From NCBI GenBank assembly GCA_951812925.1, contig OX638368.1, forward strand, positions 125,201,309 through 125,265,308: a stretch of DNA of 64,000 nucleotides, in the 5' to 3' direction. A model generated the notes under the pieces. That model was not told the origin of the DNA and made no database searches. It worked only from the letters and a program-made list of their open reading frames with translations. Below are positions 1 through 10,995 of the stretch, piece after piece (the first letter of the stretch is position 1; every line of letters begins with the position of its first letter). The position numbers and the translations under genes were made by a program. Source of the stretch: Calliopum simillimum. Lineage: Eukaryota; Arthropoda; Insecta; Diptera; Lauxaniidae.

Positions 1-1849
1 AAATATTTCTGATCTTCTTCCATGAAAAATATTTTAGAAAATTTAGAAATTTATCCATGGGTATTCTTTATTAACCTTAGAACCAAAAACGTATTATAAA
101 ATAGTACTTTTTCTAAAAATATCAAAAACCTTAGTTTTAACTGCACTTCAAAAATTGTTAAGAACATGAAAATCAGTTAACTCTTTGCGGGCCGGGCCGG
201 TGATATAAAAAAATATACCACTTATTTAATAATCTTGCAGGAATCAAATTGTTTTTTATAGTTTTTGCAATGGATTACCATAATAAAAAAAAAGAAAACT
301 AAATTTAAGTTAATTTTTTATCGATTTCTTATAGGGGTCTGGAAAGAGTTGAGAAATCTCCAAGTTATGGACAATTTTGTGAACCAGCAAAGGTGGATTG
401 TATATTTTAAATTGTTTAAAAAACGTTAGAGATCTTGATTTTGAGTTCATTTTGTAGGTAATTTTTGTTTTCTTTTCATAAAAGATGGTTTGGTGTGTCT
501 TTGATTAATATTTTTGAAGATCAAAAAAGTAGCCCATGGATTCAATAAATTCCCAAAAAAGGCCTGTACATCGTTTAAGAAGTGCCCAAGTTATGGACAA
601 TTTCATCAAAAGTAACTGTCATTATATGTTGATTTATTAATTTTTATCACCCTCCAAAGTCCACAATAAAATTCTGATAAGTGCATAGGACTAAGGACGA
701 TAAAGTTTACAAATTGAGCAATTATTTTTATCCCATTACGTCCAGTTTGCAATGAACCACGACGAGAGTCTTCACGCCTACAATGTAAGATATCTAATTT
801 TTTTAACCAAAGATAACACCTTCGCAAAAGCTTCCTGATCATAAATGTTTCACGCAGACGATACCGCAGTAAATTTTCACTTTCTTTTGATAAAAAAGAA
901 CTGGGTTCATAACAATCGATTATACTACACACAAATTACTTGCCATAAGTATTTTTGTGATGGGTGGGTGGCTATCAAATAAGTATATCTACCGTATCGC
1001 ACAGTTATCACAGACATTTAGATAGCACGTAATAGTAACTGACAGATACATTACAACGACATTTGTCAGTCAACAATTGAGTAAAAAGTGAGAGACAAAT
1101 TGTTGTGCGGTTATTGTGGCGACATCTTGTATGGTTCACACATTGCGTTGTTTCCCAGATGGGATTAATTTACGACTGCAATTAAACCCATTGTGGGTTT
1201 CCGGCCTGCGTACCATTTTGTGATAGAGAAATGCATTGCGAGCACCTGAATAGAAACAAAAAAAAATGAAAACACAACATTGTTCTCTTTCATTATGTAG
1301 ATATGTGTATATCGGTGAAAAAAAAAACCTCTACTTATAGTTTATTTTTTTGTCTTTATTTTTTATTTTTTTTTTCTGTATTTGCGAGTTTCATTATTGA
1401 ATTGGGAGTTCGTAATTAAATAATAACATAAGAATGTTACATACACGGACATAGACCGACAAAGGCATCTAAACAATAGTTGATCCTTGTAGTGATGATA
1501 TATATACGAGTACAGTAGTGATAAGATAAAACTTCAGCGACAACATACAAAGTTAACAGTGTGTGTCTCTGTTATGTTAACAGTGTCATGCATTGTAATC
1601 ATGTTATCGACCATGTAGCAACAAGCAATTTGTTGCAAATCATTCATTAATGCCATGGCACATTAATATTATTGACAATCGAGTAATGCACTATCTGACA
1701 GTTAAATTTATTAACGGATTACAAAAACAATCATAATGTTTTTTTAATTCAGTGATAACAATTTATGCGTAGAACTGGAATTGGATCACTTTTAATATTA
1801 CAAATAACATTTATTCGAACTGACAATAAGGCCAGGGAGTTCTTTGATT
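1..1849. other. Unassigned AT-rich DNA
   Basis: I see no gene here. A GC-rich island (GGGCCGGGCCGG, about 187-200) stands out in AT-rich sequence. The phrase CAAGTTATGGACAATTT occurs twice (about 361-377 and 588-604), suggesting a diverged direct repeat. From about 950 to 1700 the sequence looks less repetitive than most of the window and could be intron or regulatory DNA, but nothing identifies it. Confidence 0.4.
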
Positions 1850-2515
1850 TTATTATGTTACACCAGCTCTATTTTTTGACTTTGGCGGCCATTTTAGTAT
1901 GAAAAAGGTCTTATTACGGATCCGTAATGGATACAAAAGAGGAGATATGAGCCGTTTGGCACACTGGGAACATACTTTTATATGATTTTTTTTTTTGGAA
2001 TTCCCGTTTAATTTCCGTTATTTTAGTAGTATATTTATCATACCAATTTTTTAATTTGAGGTCAGGAAAAATTCTTTTCAAGAACAATCTGTTTGAAGGC
2101 TCCGCTAGATAAAGGGCAGCGCATCATATGCAGCATAATGCATGAGAGTAGCGCTTGTGTTATTACATAAAAGTACTTTTTTCTGCCCTCAAATCAAAAA
2201 ATTTATATGACAAATGTACTACCGAAGTAACGAGGACTCCAAAAAATTACAGAAATAATAGGACCTTATTTTATACTAAAATCAACACCAAATTCAAAAA
2301 ATAGAAAAAAATGTAATATATCAAATTTAAGGGCTTAAATCTTTCAGATAAAAAAGTTTTCTCTAGAACGTTAGGGTGACCCGAGAACTTTATTTTTTGT
2401 TAAACAAGTCAGAAAATCCGTTTCTTCCCTCTCCTTTTGCAATTTTTTGTTAGTCTACTTCTCCTCAATCATATCCCAGAAGCTTTGCAATCTTATCGTT
2501 TACACCCTGTATAAC
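1850..2515. repeat. Decayed foldback repeat, relative of the 55.5-57.1 kb element
   Basis: The left arm (about 1869-2060, with TTTGACTTTGGCGGCCATTT) and right arm (about 2160-2510) are diverged inverted copies. The loop (about 2060-2160) contains the reverse complement of GGAGCCTTCAAAC, which is also found in the loop of the 55.5-57.1 kb foldback. Both right arms carry CCCAGAAGCTT near their ends. The arms are too diverged for a recent insertion, and I could not identify a target duplication. Confidence 0.6.
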
Positions 2516-3060
2516 TTCAAAAATAGTGAATAAAAACTGTGTGCTATAAACTTTTGGATTAGGATGTTTTAAAATCCAGACGTAAAAGATCATTTCTGCG
2601 TATTCGCATTCAGCATCAAAGAATCATCGAAAAACAAAAAACGCTCCATGACCTACTTCTTTGACCTTCCAAAATATATTTTGTGGAAAGAAGTTATAAT
2701 TTTTTGAACTGTGTATCCGTAGACTTATAACTTATTTTGGAAAGGAAGTGAATCAGGACATTAGCACAAAGTAAGTTTCCTGCTGTATGAAAAGAAAAAA
2801 TACTATTTTTACTACTTTTATAGTACTATGAATAATAAAAACGCTTTATGGCCTACTTTTTAAAGGTAACACCCTTACGAGTTCTTTTTAGACTTGGAAT
2901 TTTTTGAAATATTACAAAATGTCTCGAAAAATTACGAACCCATGGTCTTGGATTTGATATCATAAAATCATCAAGACCAAGAGTCAAGATTGATTTTACA
3001 GGAATAATTTCCTTACCTCTGAATGAGTTAACTTGAGTATGAAAGCGGCAATAATGTTTT
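2516..3060. other. Unassigned AT-rich DNA
   Basis: No gene is visible. The phrases AAACGCTCCATGACCTACTT (about 2639) and AAACGCTTTATGGCCTACTT (about 2840) are a diverged direct repeat, so this too is probably old repetitive DNA. Confidence 0.35.
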
Positions 3061-3240
3061 TATACCCGACTGGGTATATTCACTTTGACCTTCCATTTGT
3101 ATTGCAGAGAAGGAGGCGTGGCAGGTATAGAAAAGTATAAATATATTCTTGATCAGAGTCGATAAAGCCATGTCCGTCTGTTTGGCTGGCAGGCTGGCTG
3201 TGCGTGGAAATACTTTTCACGAGAAAACTAACCAAGATAA
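3061..3240 (+). repeat. Dispersed GTCCGTCTG/GGGTATA repeat, copy 1
   Basis: This copy carries CTGGGTATATTCACTTTGAC, GGAGGCGTGGCAGGTAT, a CGATAAAGCCATG segment and GTCCGTCTG. Copies 2 (49570-49860) and 3 (58740-59660) carry the same blocks on the opposite strand. Sequences of this kind are widespread in brachyceran flies. It is not coding here. Confidence 0.7.
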
Positions 3241-3329
3241 TTGAATGAAATTCGCTACAGCGGCTTCGCCATAAAAGTTAGCTCAAGGGATTGATAATGA
3301 GCAAAATCGGTCAACGGACACGCCTACCG

Positions 3330-3560
3330 GCGATACAAAATACAATGATATTCAAAATGCAATAATAAGAGCATTATTTTTAATAACGCAAGCAAAATAC
3401 ACATAAATACTAAAGATAGTAAGTGCAAGCTTCCTATATTCGAACTAGAGGGCGTGGCATCTGCCATATAAACAAAAGTTTAAAAACGCAATACTGAAAG
3501 CATTTTTTGAGATAACCCAACCAAATTGCACTCAAACACCCACAACAGTAAATGCAAGCT
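3330..3560 (+). repeat. Two-unit tandem repeat (about 115 bp)
   Basis: Two diverged direct units lie side by side. Each has an AA(A)GCAATA start, a GCATT(A)TTTT block and ends in AGTAAGTGCAAGCT or AGTAAATGCAAGCT (near 3419 and 3547). It sits between dispersed repeat copy 1 and the mariner and may be part of the same repeat family. Confidence 0.5.
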
Positions 3561-3826
3561 CAGAGAAAAAATTACATAGTCGAATTAATCGACCCCCCAT
3601 ACGAGCAAAATTTTAAAATACTGCAGTGTAGGGCAACACCCTGACTAGTTTTTTTATTATTGGGTATACAACTTAAAAACCGGAATTTGACGGTGGATGT
3701 CCGTACTAACAAATATCGTGAAAACTCGAACTTTATATATATGTCAATTTGAGGGTAAATTTGACAGCTGTCAAAATCAGCCAACAAAACAATTTTATCT
3801 TGTGTGCATCATTATTATTTTTCACG

Positions 3827-4603
3827 ATGAATAGCTTCGAAAATTCGGGAAAAAGACAGCATTTGCGGGAGGTTCTGTTGGGTCATTTTGTTGCAAAGAA
3901 AACTGCTGCGGAAAGTCATAGTTTGCTTGTAGAAGTTTATGGGGACTATGCTCCAGCTGAATCAAGCTGTCGTGAGTGGTTTCGACGGTTTAAAAGTGGT
4001 GATTTTGATGTCGAAGGCAAAGAACGTCCTGGTCAGCCGAAAAAGTTTGAGGATGAAGATGAATGAATGCTGCTTGAACGCCACAAAAGGAAGGGTTTTT
4101 TGCATCGTTTTGTCACTGGCGATGAGAAGTGGATCCATTACGATAATCCCAAGCGCAAAACAGCGAATATCAAGAAAGGTGAGGCCGACCCATCACAGCC
4201 GAAGCCAAATATTCACGCTTCGAAGGTAATGCTCTGTATTTGGTGGGACCAGCTAGGTGTGATCCATTATGAGCTGTTGCCAGGTGGCCAAACCATTAAT
4301 GCTCAACTCTATCGTCAACAATTGATCCGATTGAAGCAGAAAATCCAGGCAGAGCGGCCAACGTATGCGACCAGACACGAGTCAATCACTTTCCACCACG
4401 ATAACGCTCGGCCACATATTGCTGCCCCAGTCAAAAATTATCTGGAAAACAACGGATGGGAAATTTTGTCTCACCCGCTTTATAGCCCAGACCTTGCACC
4501 ATCTGACTACCATTTGTTTCGATCGATGCAGAATGCCCTATCAGGAATACGGTTCACTTAAGTTCAAGATATCGAAAATTGGCTCGATTCATTTTTGGCC
4601 GCC
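3827..4603 (+). pseudogene. mariner transposase copy A, internally deleted
   Basis: The ATG at 3827 opens MNSFENSGKRQHLRE. The N-terminal helix-turn-helix region then runs to KERPGQPKKFEDEDE, where a TGA (4064-4066) sits at the junction of a deletion of roughly 61 codons compared with copy B. The same frame resumes with LLERHKRKGFLHR and keeps GDEKWIHYDNPKRK (first catalytic Asp), HHDNARPH (second) and YSPDLAPSDYHLF (third). A TAA at 4559-4561 interrupts the C-terminus. Copy B has a TAA at the same codon. The protein cannot be made in one piece. Confidence 0.9.
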
Positions 4604-5513
4604 AACACAGTGTTTTGAATGGTTTAAACGCTTCAAAAGTGCCGATTTTGACATCAAAGACAAAGAACGCCCAGGACAGCCAAAAAAGTATGAAGACGAA
4701 GAATTAGAGAAGCTACTCGATGAGGATTCGTGTCAAACACAAGACGAGCTTGCCAAATCGTTGGGAGTGACTCAGCAAGCCATTTCGAAACGTTTGAAAG
4801 CCGCCGGATACATTCAGAAGCAAGGTAATTGGGTCCCCTATGAGTTGAAGCCGAGAGACGTTGAACGGCGCTTCTGTATGTCTGAAATGCTGCTTGAGCG
4901 CCATAAAAACAAATCATTTTTGCATCGGATTGTGACTGGGGATGAAAAATGGATCCATTATGACAATCCCAAGCGCAAAAAGTCATACGTGAAACCCGGC
5001 CAACCAGCGAAATCAATCTCGAAGCCAAATATCTATGGTGCCAAGGTTATGCTGTGTATTTGGTGGGATCAGAAGGGGCCGTTATATTATGAGTTGTTGA
5101 AATCGGGCCAGACAATCACAGGTGACCTGTACCGAACACAATTAATACGTTTGAAGCGTGCCATCATCGAAAAACGCCCGGAAAATGCGACCAGACACGT
5201 AGCAATAATTTTTCATCATGACAACGCTCGGCCGCATGTTGCAAGACCCGTGAAAAACTATTTGGAAAATAGTGGATGGGAAGTTTTGGCTCACCCGCCT
5301 TATAGTCCGGAGCTTGCACCATCAGACTACCATTTGTTCCGATCGATGCAGAATGCCCTATCAGGAATACGCTTCACTTAAGTTCAAGATATCGAAAATT
5401 GGATAGATTCATTTTTGGCCGCCAAGCCGGCGCAATTTTTTTGGGATGGAAATCATAAATTCCCTGAAAGATGGGGAAATGTTGTAGCTTCCAATGGTCA
5501 ATACTTTGAATAA
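4604..5513 (+). pseudogene. mariner transposase copy B, 5'-truncated
   Basis: Homology starts at about 4606 with CFEWFKRFKSADFD, equivalent to CREWFRRFKSGDFD in copy A, so about 50 N-terminal codons are missing. Unlike copy A it keeps the second helix-turn-helix (TQDELAKSLGVTQQAISKRL) and the WVPYEL linker. The catalytic motifs GDEKWIHYDN, HHDNARPHVA and YSPELAPSDYHLF are present. A TAA at 5379-5381 precedes VQDIENWIDSF, and the frame then continues to the natural end QYFE and the stop at 5511-5513. The start of the open frame upstream of 4604 is read through copy A in another frame and is not transposase. Confidence 0.88.
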
Positions 5514-5589
5514 AATATATTGTAACATTTTTCCACAATAAAGCATCAAATTTCGCTTAAAAGTTCCGGTTTTTAAGTTGTACACCCAA

Positions 5590-6162
5590 TAATACGGCTC
5601 TAAAGGTTCTGCAACTTTTTTTTATTCTTTATTTTAAGTGACTCACTTCTCAACAAATTGAAACAACATACAAATGGGGTTCATTAAGTGCGTATGATCT
5701 GACATACTAAGTATATTTATTAAAACAAAAAGCATCTTATAATAATTCTTTCATTTGTAAAACAAAATTCATTCATGTGACTCACAACTTTTTAACACCA
5801 GTAAAAGTAATTTTTTTTGCAATTTATTCTGTAAATAGTTAATTGTTTTTTTCTTTATTTTTGTTAAATTCATAAAGAAAAAATGTACGGTAATAAAAAG
5901 TCGCTAGAATAAATATGTGAGTACTAGTAATGAAGCAACACGTGGGGCTAAAGTTTAGCTTAAAACCTGATATATAAAACCTTTAAGAATGCTTTATTGA
6001 AAATCTTTTTCTGGGATTGAAAACTGTAAATGAAGGAGCATATGTTTCGATATGCTCGAACTGAAAAATATGTATTTTGTATTTTTGTTTTTATTTATGT
6101 TGTGAGTATACTACTTAATAGTATATTCACAACACCACTAATAAAGTAGAGAGATCACAGAC
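5590..6162. other. Unassigned AT-rich DNA
   Basis: Nothing recognisable is visible between the mariner right end and the next inverted-repeat element. Confidence 0.4.
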
Positions 6163-6326
6163 ATATGGGTGATTCTTAGATAACTGTGCTTTTTCGAGTT
6201 GTAAAATTGGCAGATATTTTTTTTTGATTTTTGCAAGTTTCTTCACACTCTTAAAACTCACCTTTTAAGTAGATCAACTACAAGTGTGAATTTACGGCTT
6301 TGAGGTCGAAATTAAGAAATTTTGCT

Positions 6327-6360
6327 GCCACGTTTGTGACTAAATTGCCACGTTTGTGAC
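6327..6360 (+). promoter_or_regulatory. Paired GCCACGTTTGTGAC motifs
   Basis: Two exact copies (6327-6340 and 6347-6360) start exactly 20 bp apart. The motif is an imperfect dyad, GYCAC-N4-GTGRC, as expected of a site for a dimeric DNA-binding protein. Three further exact copies lie at 7424-7437, 7578-7591 and 10387-10400, all in the same orientation and all inside the same element. A transposase-binding or transcription-factor role is inference. Confidence 0.5.
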
Positions 6361-6602
6361 ATTTTAGCCACAGTATGAAAAAATAATGGTTTGGAAGCGT
6401 TTTGATGAGAGATATATTGCATATAATGGCAAATTTACACTTCAAGACTAATTTTGTAACAGTGTCATGTCTCCGGTGGTCCATTTTTTTTATCCCCTAC
6501 CGCCCAAAATATCAACTATGATTTTCTTTCCTCTGTTTTTATAGTCGTTTATGGTGGATTAGTATCTTCTAATTACGAATCTGATCTTGATTTTATTTTA
6601 TT

Positions 6603-7318
6603 ACATCAGTATCCTTAGTTATCCTTGCTCAAAAGTGAAAAAATCACAGTTTTGACATCTACTTAACAAAAACAGCAACAAGTAAAATTAATTTTTGTCA
6701 ATGAATTCAGACAGCAAAATTTATTATCAACAAGACAAAATTTACCTTTTTTCAATTGGATTCCTAGTTTCCGAGTTATAAGCCTTTAAAAAAAGGATAT
6801 CTCTCAATAACACACAAAGGATTTTCTGGACCGAAAAATTAACTTTATTATTTTTATCAAAAATGTATTTTATCACGAAAATTTTTAGCTCTTGCAGACT
6901 AAAATCGGATGAATAACTAAGGCTCTATTGTAGATTTAGTGAATGCACAGATGAAATTTTGATTCTGATAATTTGCAAAGCAATAGTTTAGTAGGGTCAT
7001 TCACTAAATCTAGCATATAACTGTCATTTTTCATGCGATTATGGTCTGCAAGGTCTCGAAATTTTTGTAATTAAATATGTTATTGATAAAAATAATAAAA
7101 CTTGATTTTTTGTAACTTTTCGGTCTCGCGTATAACTCAAAAGCTGGGAATCCAATTGAAAAACGGTAAATTATGTCTTGTTGACAATAAATTTGGCTGT
7201 CTGAATCCATTGACAAAAATTAATTTTGCTTGTTGTTGTTTTTGTTCTATAGCTTTAAGTAGATGTCAAAACAGTGATTTTTTCACTTTTGAGCAAGGAT
7301 AACTCAGGATTCTGATGG
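6603..7318. repeat. 0.7-kb hairpin (foldback) with short loop
   Basis: The left arm (about 6603-6948) and right arm (about 6997-7318) are inverted copies. TTATCCTTGCTCAAAAGTGA near the left outer end matches TCACTTTTGAGCAAGGATAA near the right outer end. TAGATTTAGTGAATG pairs with CATTCACTAAATCTA at the inner ends. The loop is only about 50 nt. Arms have diverged by point changes. A transcript would fold into a long double-stranded stem. Confidence 0.75.
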
Positions 7319-7423
7319 TGTAGAAAAATTTTTCTATTAAAAACATAATTAATAGCCTTCAGCTAAACATCTGTATACTCAAACTTTATATCGAAATATG
7401 TTTTTTGCAGACTGATAAAAAGT

Positions 7424-7591
7424 GCCACGTTTGTGACATTTTTGTAGTTTATCGCTCATTGTAAAGCACGCTTTTGAGTTCAAGATTTTTCCGAAAGAAT
7501 TTGGGGTCATGTATGCAAATCCTACAAAAAAATTGTTTCATGCATAAAATAAAATGTTCTACCTGCGTGTGCCGAGTGCCACGTTTGTGAC
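7424..7591 (+). promoter_or_regulatory. Third and fourth GCCACGTTTGTGAC motifs
   Basis: Exact copies lie at 7424-7437 and 7578-7591, downstream of the hairpin and upstream of the nested hAT. Orientation is the same as in the other three copies. Confidence 0.45.
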
Positions 7592-7763
7592 CATAATTTT
7601 TAAAAAAAACTGTTTTTGTTTATAAGCTGCCCTATAAAACGCAAACAGATTTCTTTTTGGACGCGTCTGTACATGCTGACCTTTGGGTGATGGATAGTGA
7701 TCAGAATAAATGCATATGTATTGCAATCTATTGACTGAAATAGTAGTACCATGCAGTAGTAGC

Positions 7764-10165
7764 TAGGGATTTCAGTCCCGGGATCCCGGGATTCGAGCCT
7801 TTTCGCAGTCACGAAAATCCCGGGATTAGTGCTACCAATCCCGGGATTTCTTTTGTAAGTTTTTTAGGTTAGAAAAATTGTTAGAATGTTCCAAAAATCA
7901 CCAACAAAAGTCTTACAACATTATGGTTAAATTGAACATAATAAAGAGCTGAAGTTAATCTTAGATTGCAAAACGAGATGGAGTAGTCTTTTAGATATGC
8001 TGGAGGGCTTTATTATGCTTGAGAGTAGCATAAATACAGCTTGTATTGACTTAAAGGTTTCTTCGATCCACTGTAGCGAATTTAAAATTATTAAACAATT
8101 AGCTCGTACTCTTCAACCAATCAAAATCACTATTGATATTATAAAGAAAGATAAATCTGCTTTGAGTAATATCATTTTTGCTAAAAGGCACTTCAGACTA
8201 GTTCTCTTATGTTTTTCTGTATGATTTTTTCTCTGACTGTCAATTTTTTATTGTTTTTAATTTATATTGTTGAAATTGTTTTCATTTTTTATTTTTCAAA
8301 CAACATTTAAAAATTTGAAAACTCCTATGACTTCTATTTTCAAATAGACTCAAATCTAATGCCAAAATAACTCATATGAGTTTTCTTCTGATAAATCATT
8401 TGTGTAATAAATGTACATTCCCACTATCAAAGTTGCCATATTTCACAGTTTCTGTATGACTTCTCAGATAGTCTGAAGCGGCTTTAAGCTCGTGGAAAGG
8501 ATTTTTTCTGACATTTTTTCATTTTTGATAAGTCCTAATAATGACTTCTGTAAAGCTCCATCTTTAAATCGCGTTAAAGTAGAGATAAAACGTATTCTCT
8601 CTAGATTTGAAACTGAAACTTCTTGAGAAATTGAGAACAATAGCCATAGAGTTAAAGTAGACTCATCAATAAACTTGAAAGAAAAATTAAATCTAGTTTT
8701 GAATACCACTTCAAAAAATTTGTTTTCTAGAAAGTCTTATAATTTATCCAACGTTTTAGTGAAAGAAATTGATATATTTTGCAATGTGGTGATAGGGGTT
8801 ATTTCCTCCAGAAAACTTTCGATTATCTTTCTTCAATTCAACCAACAAGTGTTGAATCAGAAAGTTGCTTTCGTGTGCAGGTTATATACGTAATAAATTT
8901 AGATCCAAATTGGATGATCAAATAATAAATGCTTTAATTTTCCTAAAATCATATTTTAATAATAATAAAACTGATTAAATCAAAAGTTAATTCTTCCAAG
9001 TCCAACACTTGTTAAAACTTTGATCTCACTATTTTATATAATTAAATATGTATGATATTTTATATATCAATAACTTAGAGCGCTATAGTCCACTTTTTGC
9101 GATTTTTGCAGTTATGGTATCCTTGTGGGCTTCTTTACCGAGTGGAAATCTGTGGGATGTCAAAATACCACTAAAACACCGAAATATTCGAGAATTAAGA
9201 AAAATCCTATCTCCAAAGTGTAATTTTTTGAAGAGCGCTACTGTGCTATCTCCTCTGAATATTCGAATAAGTCATATTTTTAAGAAAATTTTTTAATTTT
9301 TTTCGTCTTTTCTGCACGCTTCATGACATTTTACATGTTTTTAGTGGAAACATTTTTTTTTTCACCCAAAGGTCAGAACCAGAAATTTTTAAAAATTTCT
9401 TGTTTTTTCCATGATTCGAAAAAAATTAATTTTTCATGTCTCTGAAATCATTTAAAGGATATGGATGAGATGTGGTATGTGTATTAAGAGGCACGGGAAA
9501 AAAAATGTCTAAGGGAAAAATAGGCGGTCCCACGTCCTTAAGAAAGTATCATACCTCTGAAACTATCTAATGCACATAGATGAGTTTTGGTGCGCATATA
9601 AATTGCATCGGAACAATTTACATTCATTGGTTTAATTGGAAATGCTCTGCCCTCCGTACAAAAGGTATCACAACGCACACCGGGAAATGCTAGTCGCTCA
9701 TAAAATTTACTAAATGTGTCGTTTATTTGAATAGTAGTGCAATTCCATATAATTTGTTAAATTGATTTTGTTAAAAATTAATAAAATTAGTTTTTAACAC
9801 AAAATTATGTTAAAATATACTAAGGTAAAATTATTGCTTGTATAGTTTTTTCAAAATCGCAGCCAATTCTAAATAACCACTGTTTGAAGTATTCTTTTTG
9901 CATTTCCCAATAATTGAAAAAATGGAGATAGAACTATAGCACTCTAAGGTATCGTATCGATATGTATTTAACTAAGCATATAATGCAGCAATGTACCTTT
10001 ATGCTTGTTTTTGAAGTAAATAAATATTTATGAATTTTTGTTTTTTAAAAACGGCGAAGAAAACAAAATTCATACAAATCCCGAAAAATCCCGGGATCCC
10101 GGGATTCAAAAATTTCTGATCCCGAAATCCCGGGATCGCAAAAAGTCCAAAAATTGGAATCCCTA
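7764..10165 (+). mobile_element. hAT transposon, decayed, with 8-bp target duplication
   Basis: The element starts TAGGGATTTCAG and ends GGAATCCCTA. It is flanked on both sides by the exact 8-bp duplication GTAGTAGC (7756-7763 and 10166-10173), diagnostic of hAT insertion. Both subterminal regions carry clustered palindromes ATCCCGGGAT (about 7777-7840 and 10085-10135), probably transposase-binding sites. The 2402-bp body holds a broken transposase. The exact duplication shows that it inserted fairly recently into the 6163-10583 element. Confidence 0.92.
7940..8950 (+). pseudogene. hAT transposase remnant
   Basis: The plus strand encodes NKELKLILDCKTRWSSLLDM at about 7940-8000, which matches the conserved K-x-RW-(N/S)-S block of hAT transposases, followed by a stretch ending near 8200. 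At about 8860-8940 two overlapping frames give PTSVESE and GYIRNKFRSKLDDQIINALI, the C-terminal hAT dimerisation region, split by a frameshift. The middle contains stops. N-terminal BED finger sequence was not found. It is non-functional. Confidence 0.8.
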
Positions 10166-10386
10166 GTAGTAGCATAATGCTTTGAAGAAATTTTTTTTTT
10201 CCAAAACTAGGGGACAGTTTTCAATTCGAAATTGTGCCCTCTAAAAATTATTTGAAACTGCAGATGAGCTCAGAATATTGTCGCCTCAAGTATTTACTTA
10301 ATATGTGTAGTAACTTGTTTTCTGTTCTATTTCCGTTTTTTGGTCGTTTTTCATCGTTATGTGTATAAAAAGTAGGGGTAGGACAT

Positions 10387-10400
10387 GCCACGTTTGTGAC
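10387..10400 (+). promoter_or_regulatory. Fifth GCCACGTTTGTGAC motif
   Basis: This exact copy lies right of the nested hAT and about 180 bp from the right end of the host element, showing that the motif belongs to the host element and not to the hAT. Confidence 0.45.
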
Positions 10401-10583
10401 ATTTGGGGAATATATGCAAACTTTGACAGTAGACCAATAATTATTTGGTGGTAAAATTAATCCGCTCTATTAGAAAAACATGGTTCTAACTTATAGCGTA
10501 ATTTTTTGTGAAAAAAAAGCCTACTGTATAGGTGAAATCGCCAGAGGACACAAAAAGTACAGTTATCTGAGAATCACCCATAT

Positions 10584-10995
10584 ATCGAATATTAATGGAT
10601 ATTAATGTTATAAGAAGGACCCACCAAATTGTGGAAAATCCGCAGGATAAATGTATGTCTAAGTAAGTATATGTATAAGTAAAGTCAGTATAAATATTTT
10701 TCGTCAAAATCAAGCGAAAGCAATACTCTTGGAAGAAAACACGAACGCAGAGCAAAATGTACATGTGTGAACTCGTACATATCTATTTATTTATTTCATC
10801 TACTGAGCTAAAACCCTTACAGATTATGTACACATATTTTCTTTGCTTTCCTCAATAAAGGATTTGAGCACGTGAGCATTATTTTACAATCAGCTGACGC
10901 ACAACCAATACATTGAACAGCTGAAGTTACGTCTTCCACCAATTTAAAAATATCTTTTCGCGTCGGAAAATAGAACAAATGGTTTATTACAGAAA
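10584..10995. other. Unassigned DNA
   Basis: I see no gene. A short ATTT-rich stretch lies at about 10780-10800. No recognisable protein is encoded. Confidence 0.35.

Larger units (their letters stand above)
3660..5589 (+). mobile_element. mariner element, fused dimer of two defective copies
   Basis: The left end reads TTGGGTATACAACTTAAAAA and the right end, on the opposite strand, TTGGGTGTACAACTTAAAAA. Both are flanked by TA, the Tc1/mariner target duplication. At 1930 bp it is longer than the usual 1.3 kb because it holds two transposase copies in the same orientation between one pair of outer inverted repeats. Copy A (3660 to about 4603) has its 5' end and most of its body. Copy B (about 4604-5589) lacks its first ~50 codons and supplies the right end. 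The spacing between the second and third catalytic Asp is 34 residues in both (DD34D), the classical mariner signature. It is non-autonomous. Confidence 0.9.
6163..10583. mobile_element. DNA element with 30-bp terminal inverted repeats, interrupted by a hAT
   Basis: The left end reads ATATGGGTGATTCTTAGATA and the right end, on the other strand, ATATGGGTGATTCTCAGATA. The match continues through ACTGTRCTTTTT. Without the nested 2.4-kb hAT (7764-10165) the element is about 2.0 kb. It has no transposase I can recognise. Inside are a 0.7-kb hairpin (6603-7318) and five direct copies of GCCACGTTTGTGAC. No clear target duplication is visible, so the superfamily is unknown. Confidence 0.65.

Noticed and set aside
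4365..4604. First ~80 residues of the long open frame ending at 5381
   Set aside because: They read the mariner copy A in a wrong frame. Only the part after about 4604 is transposase.
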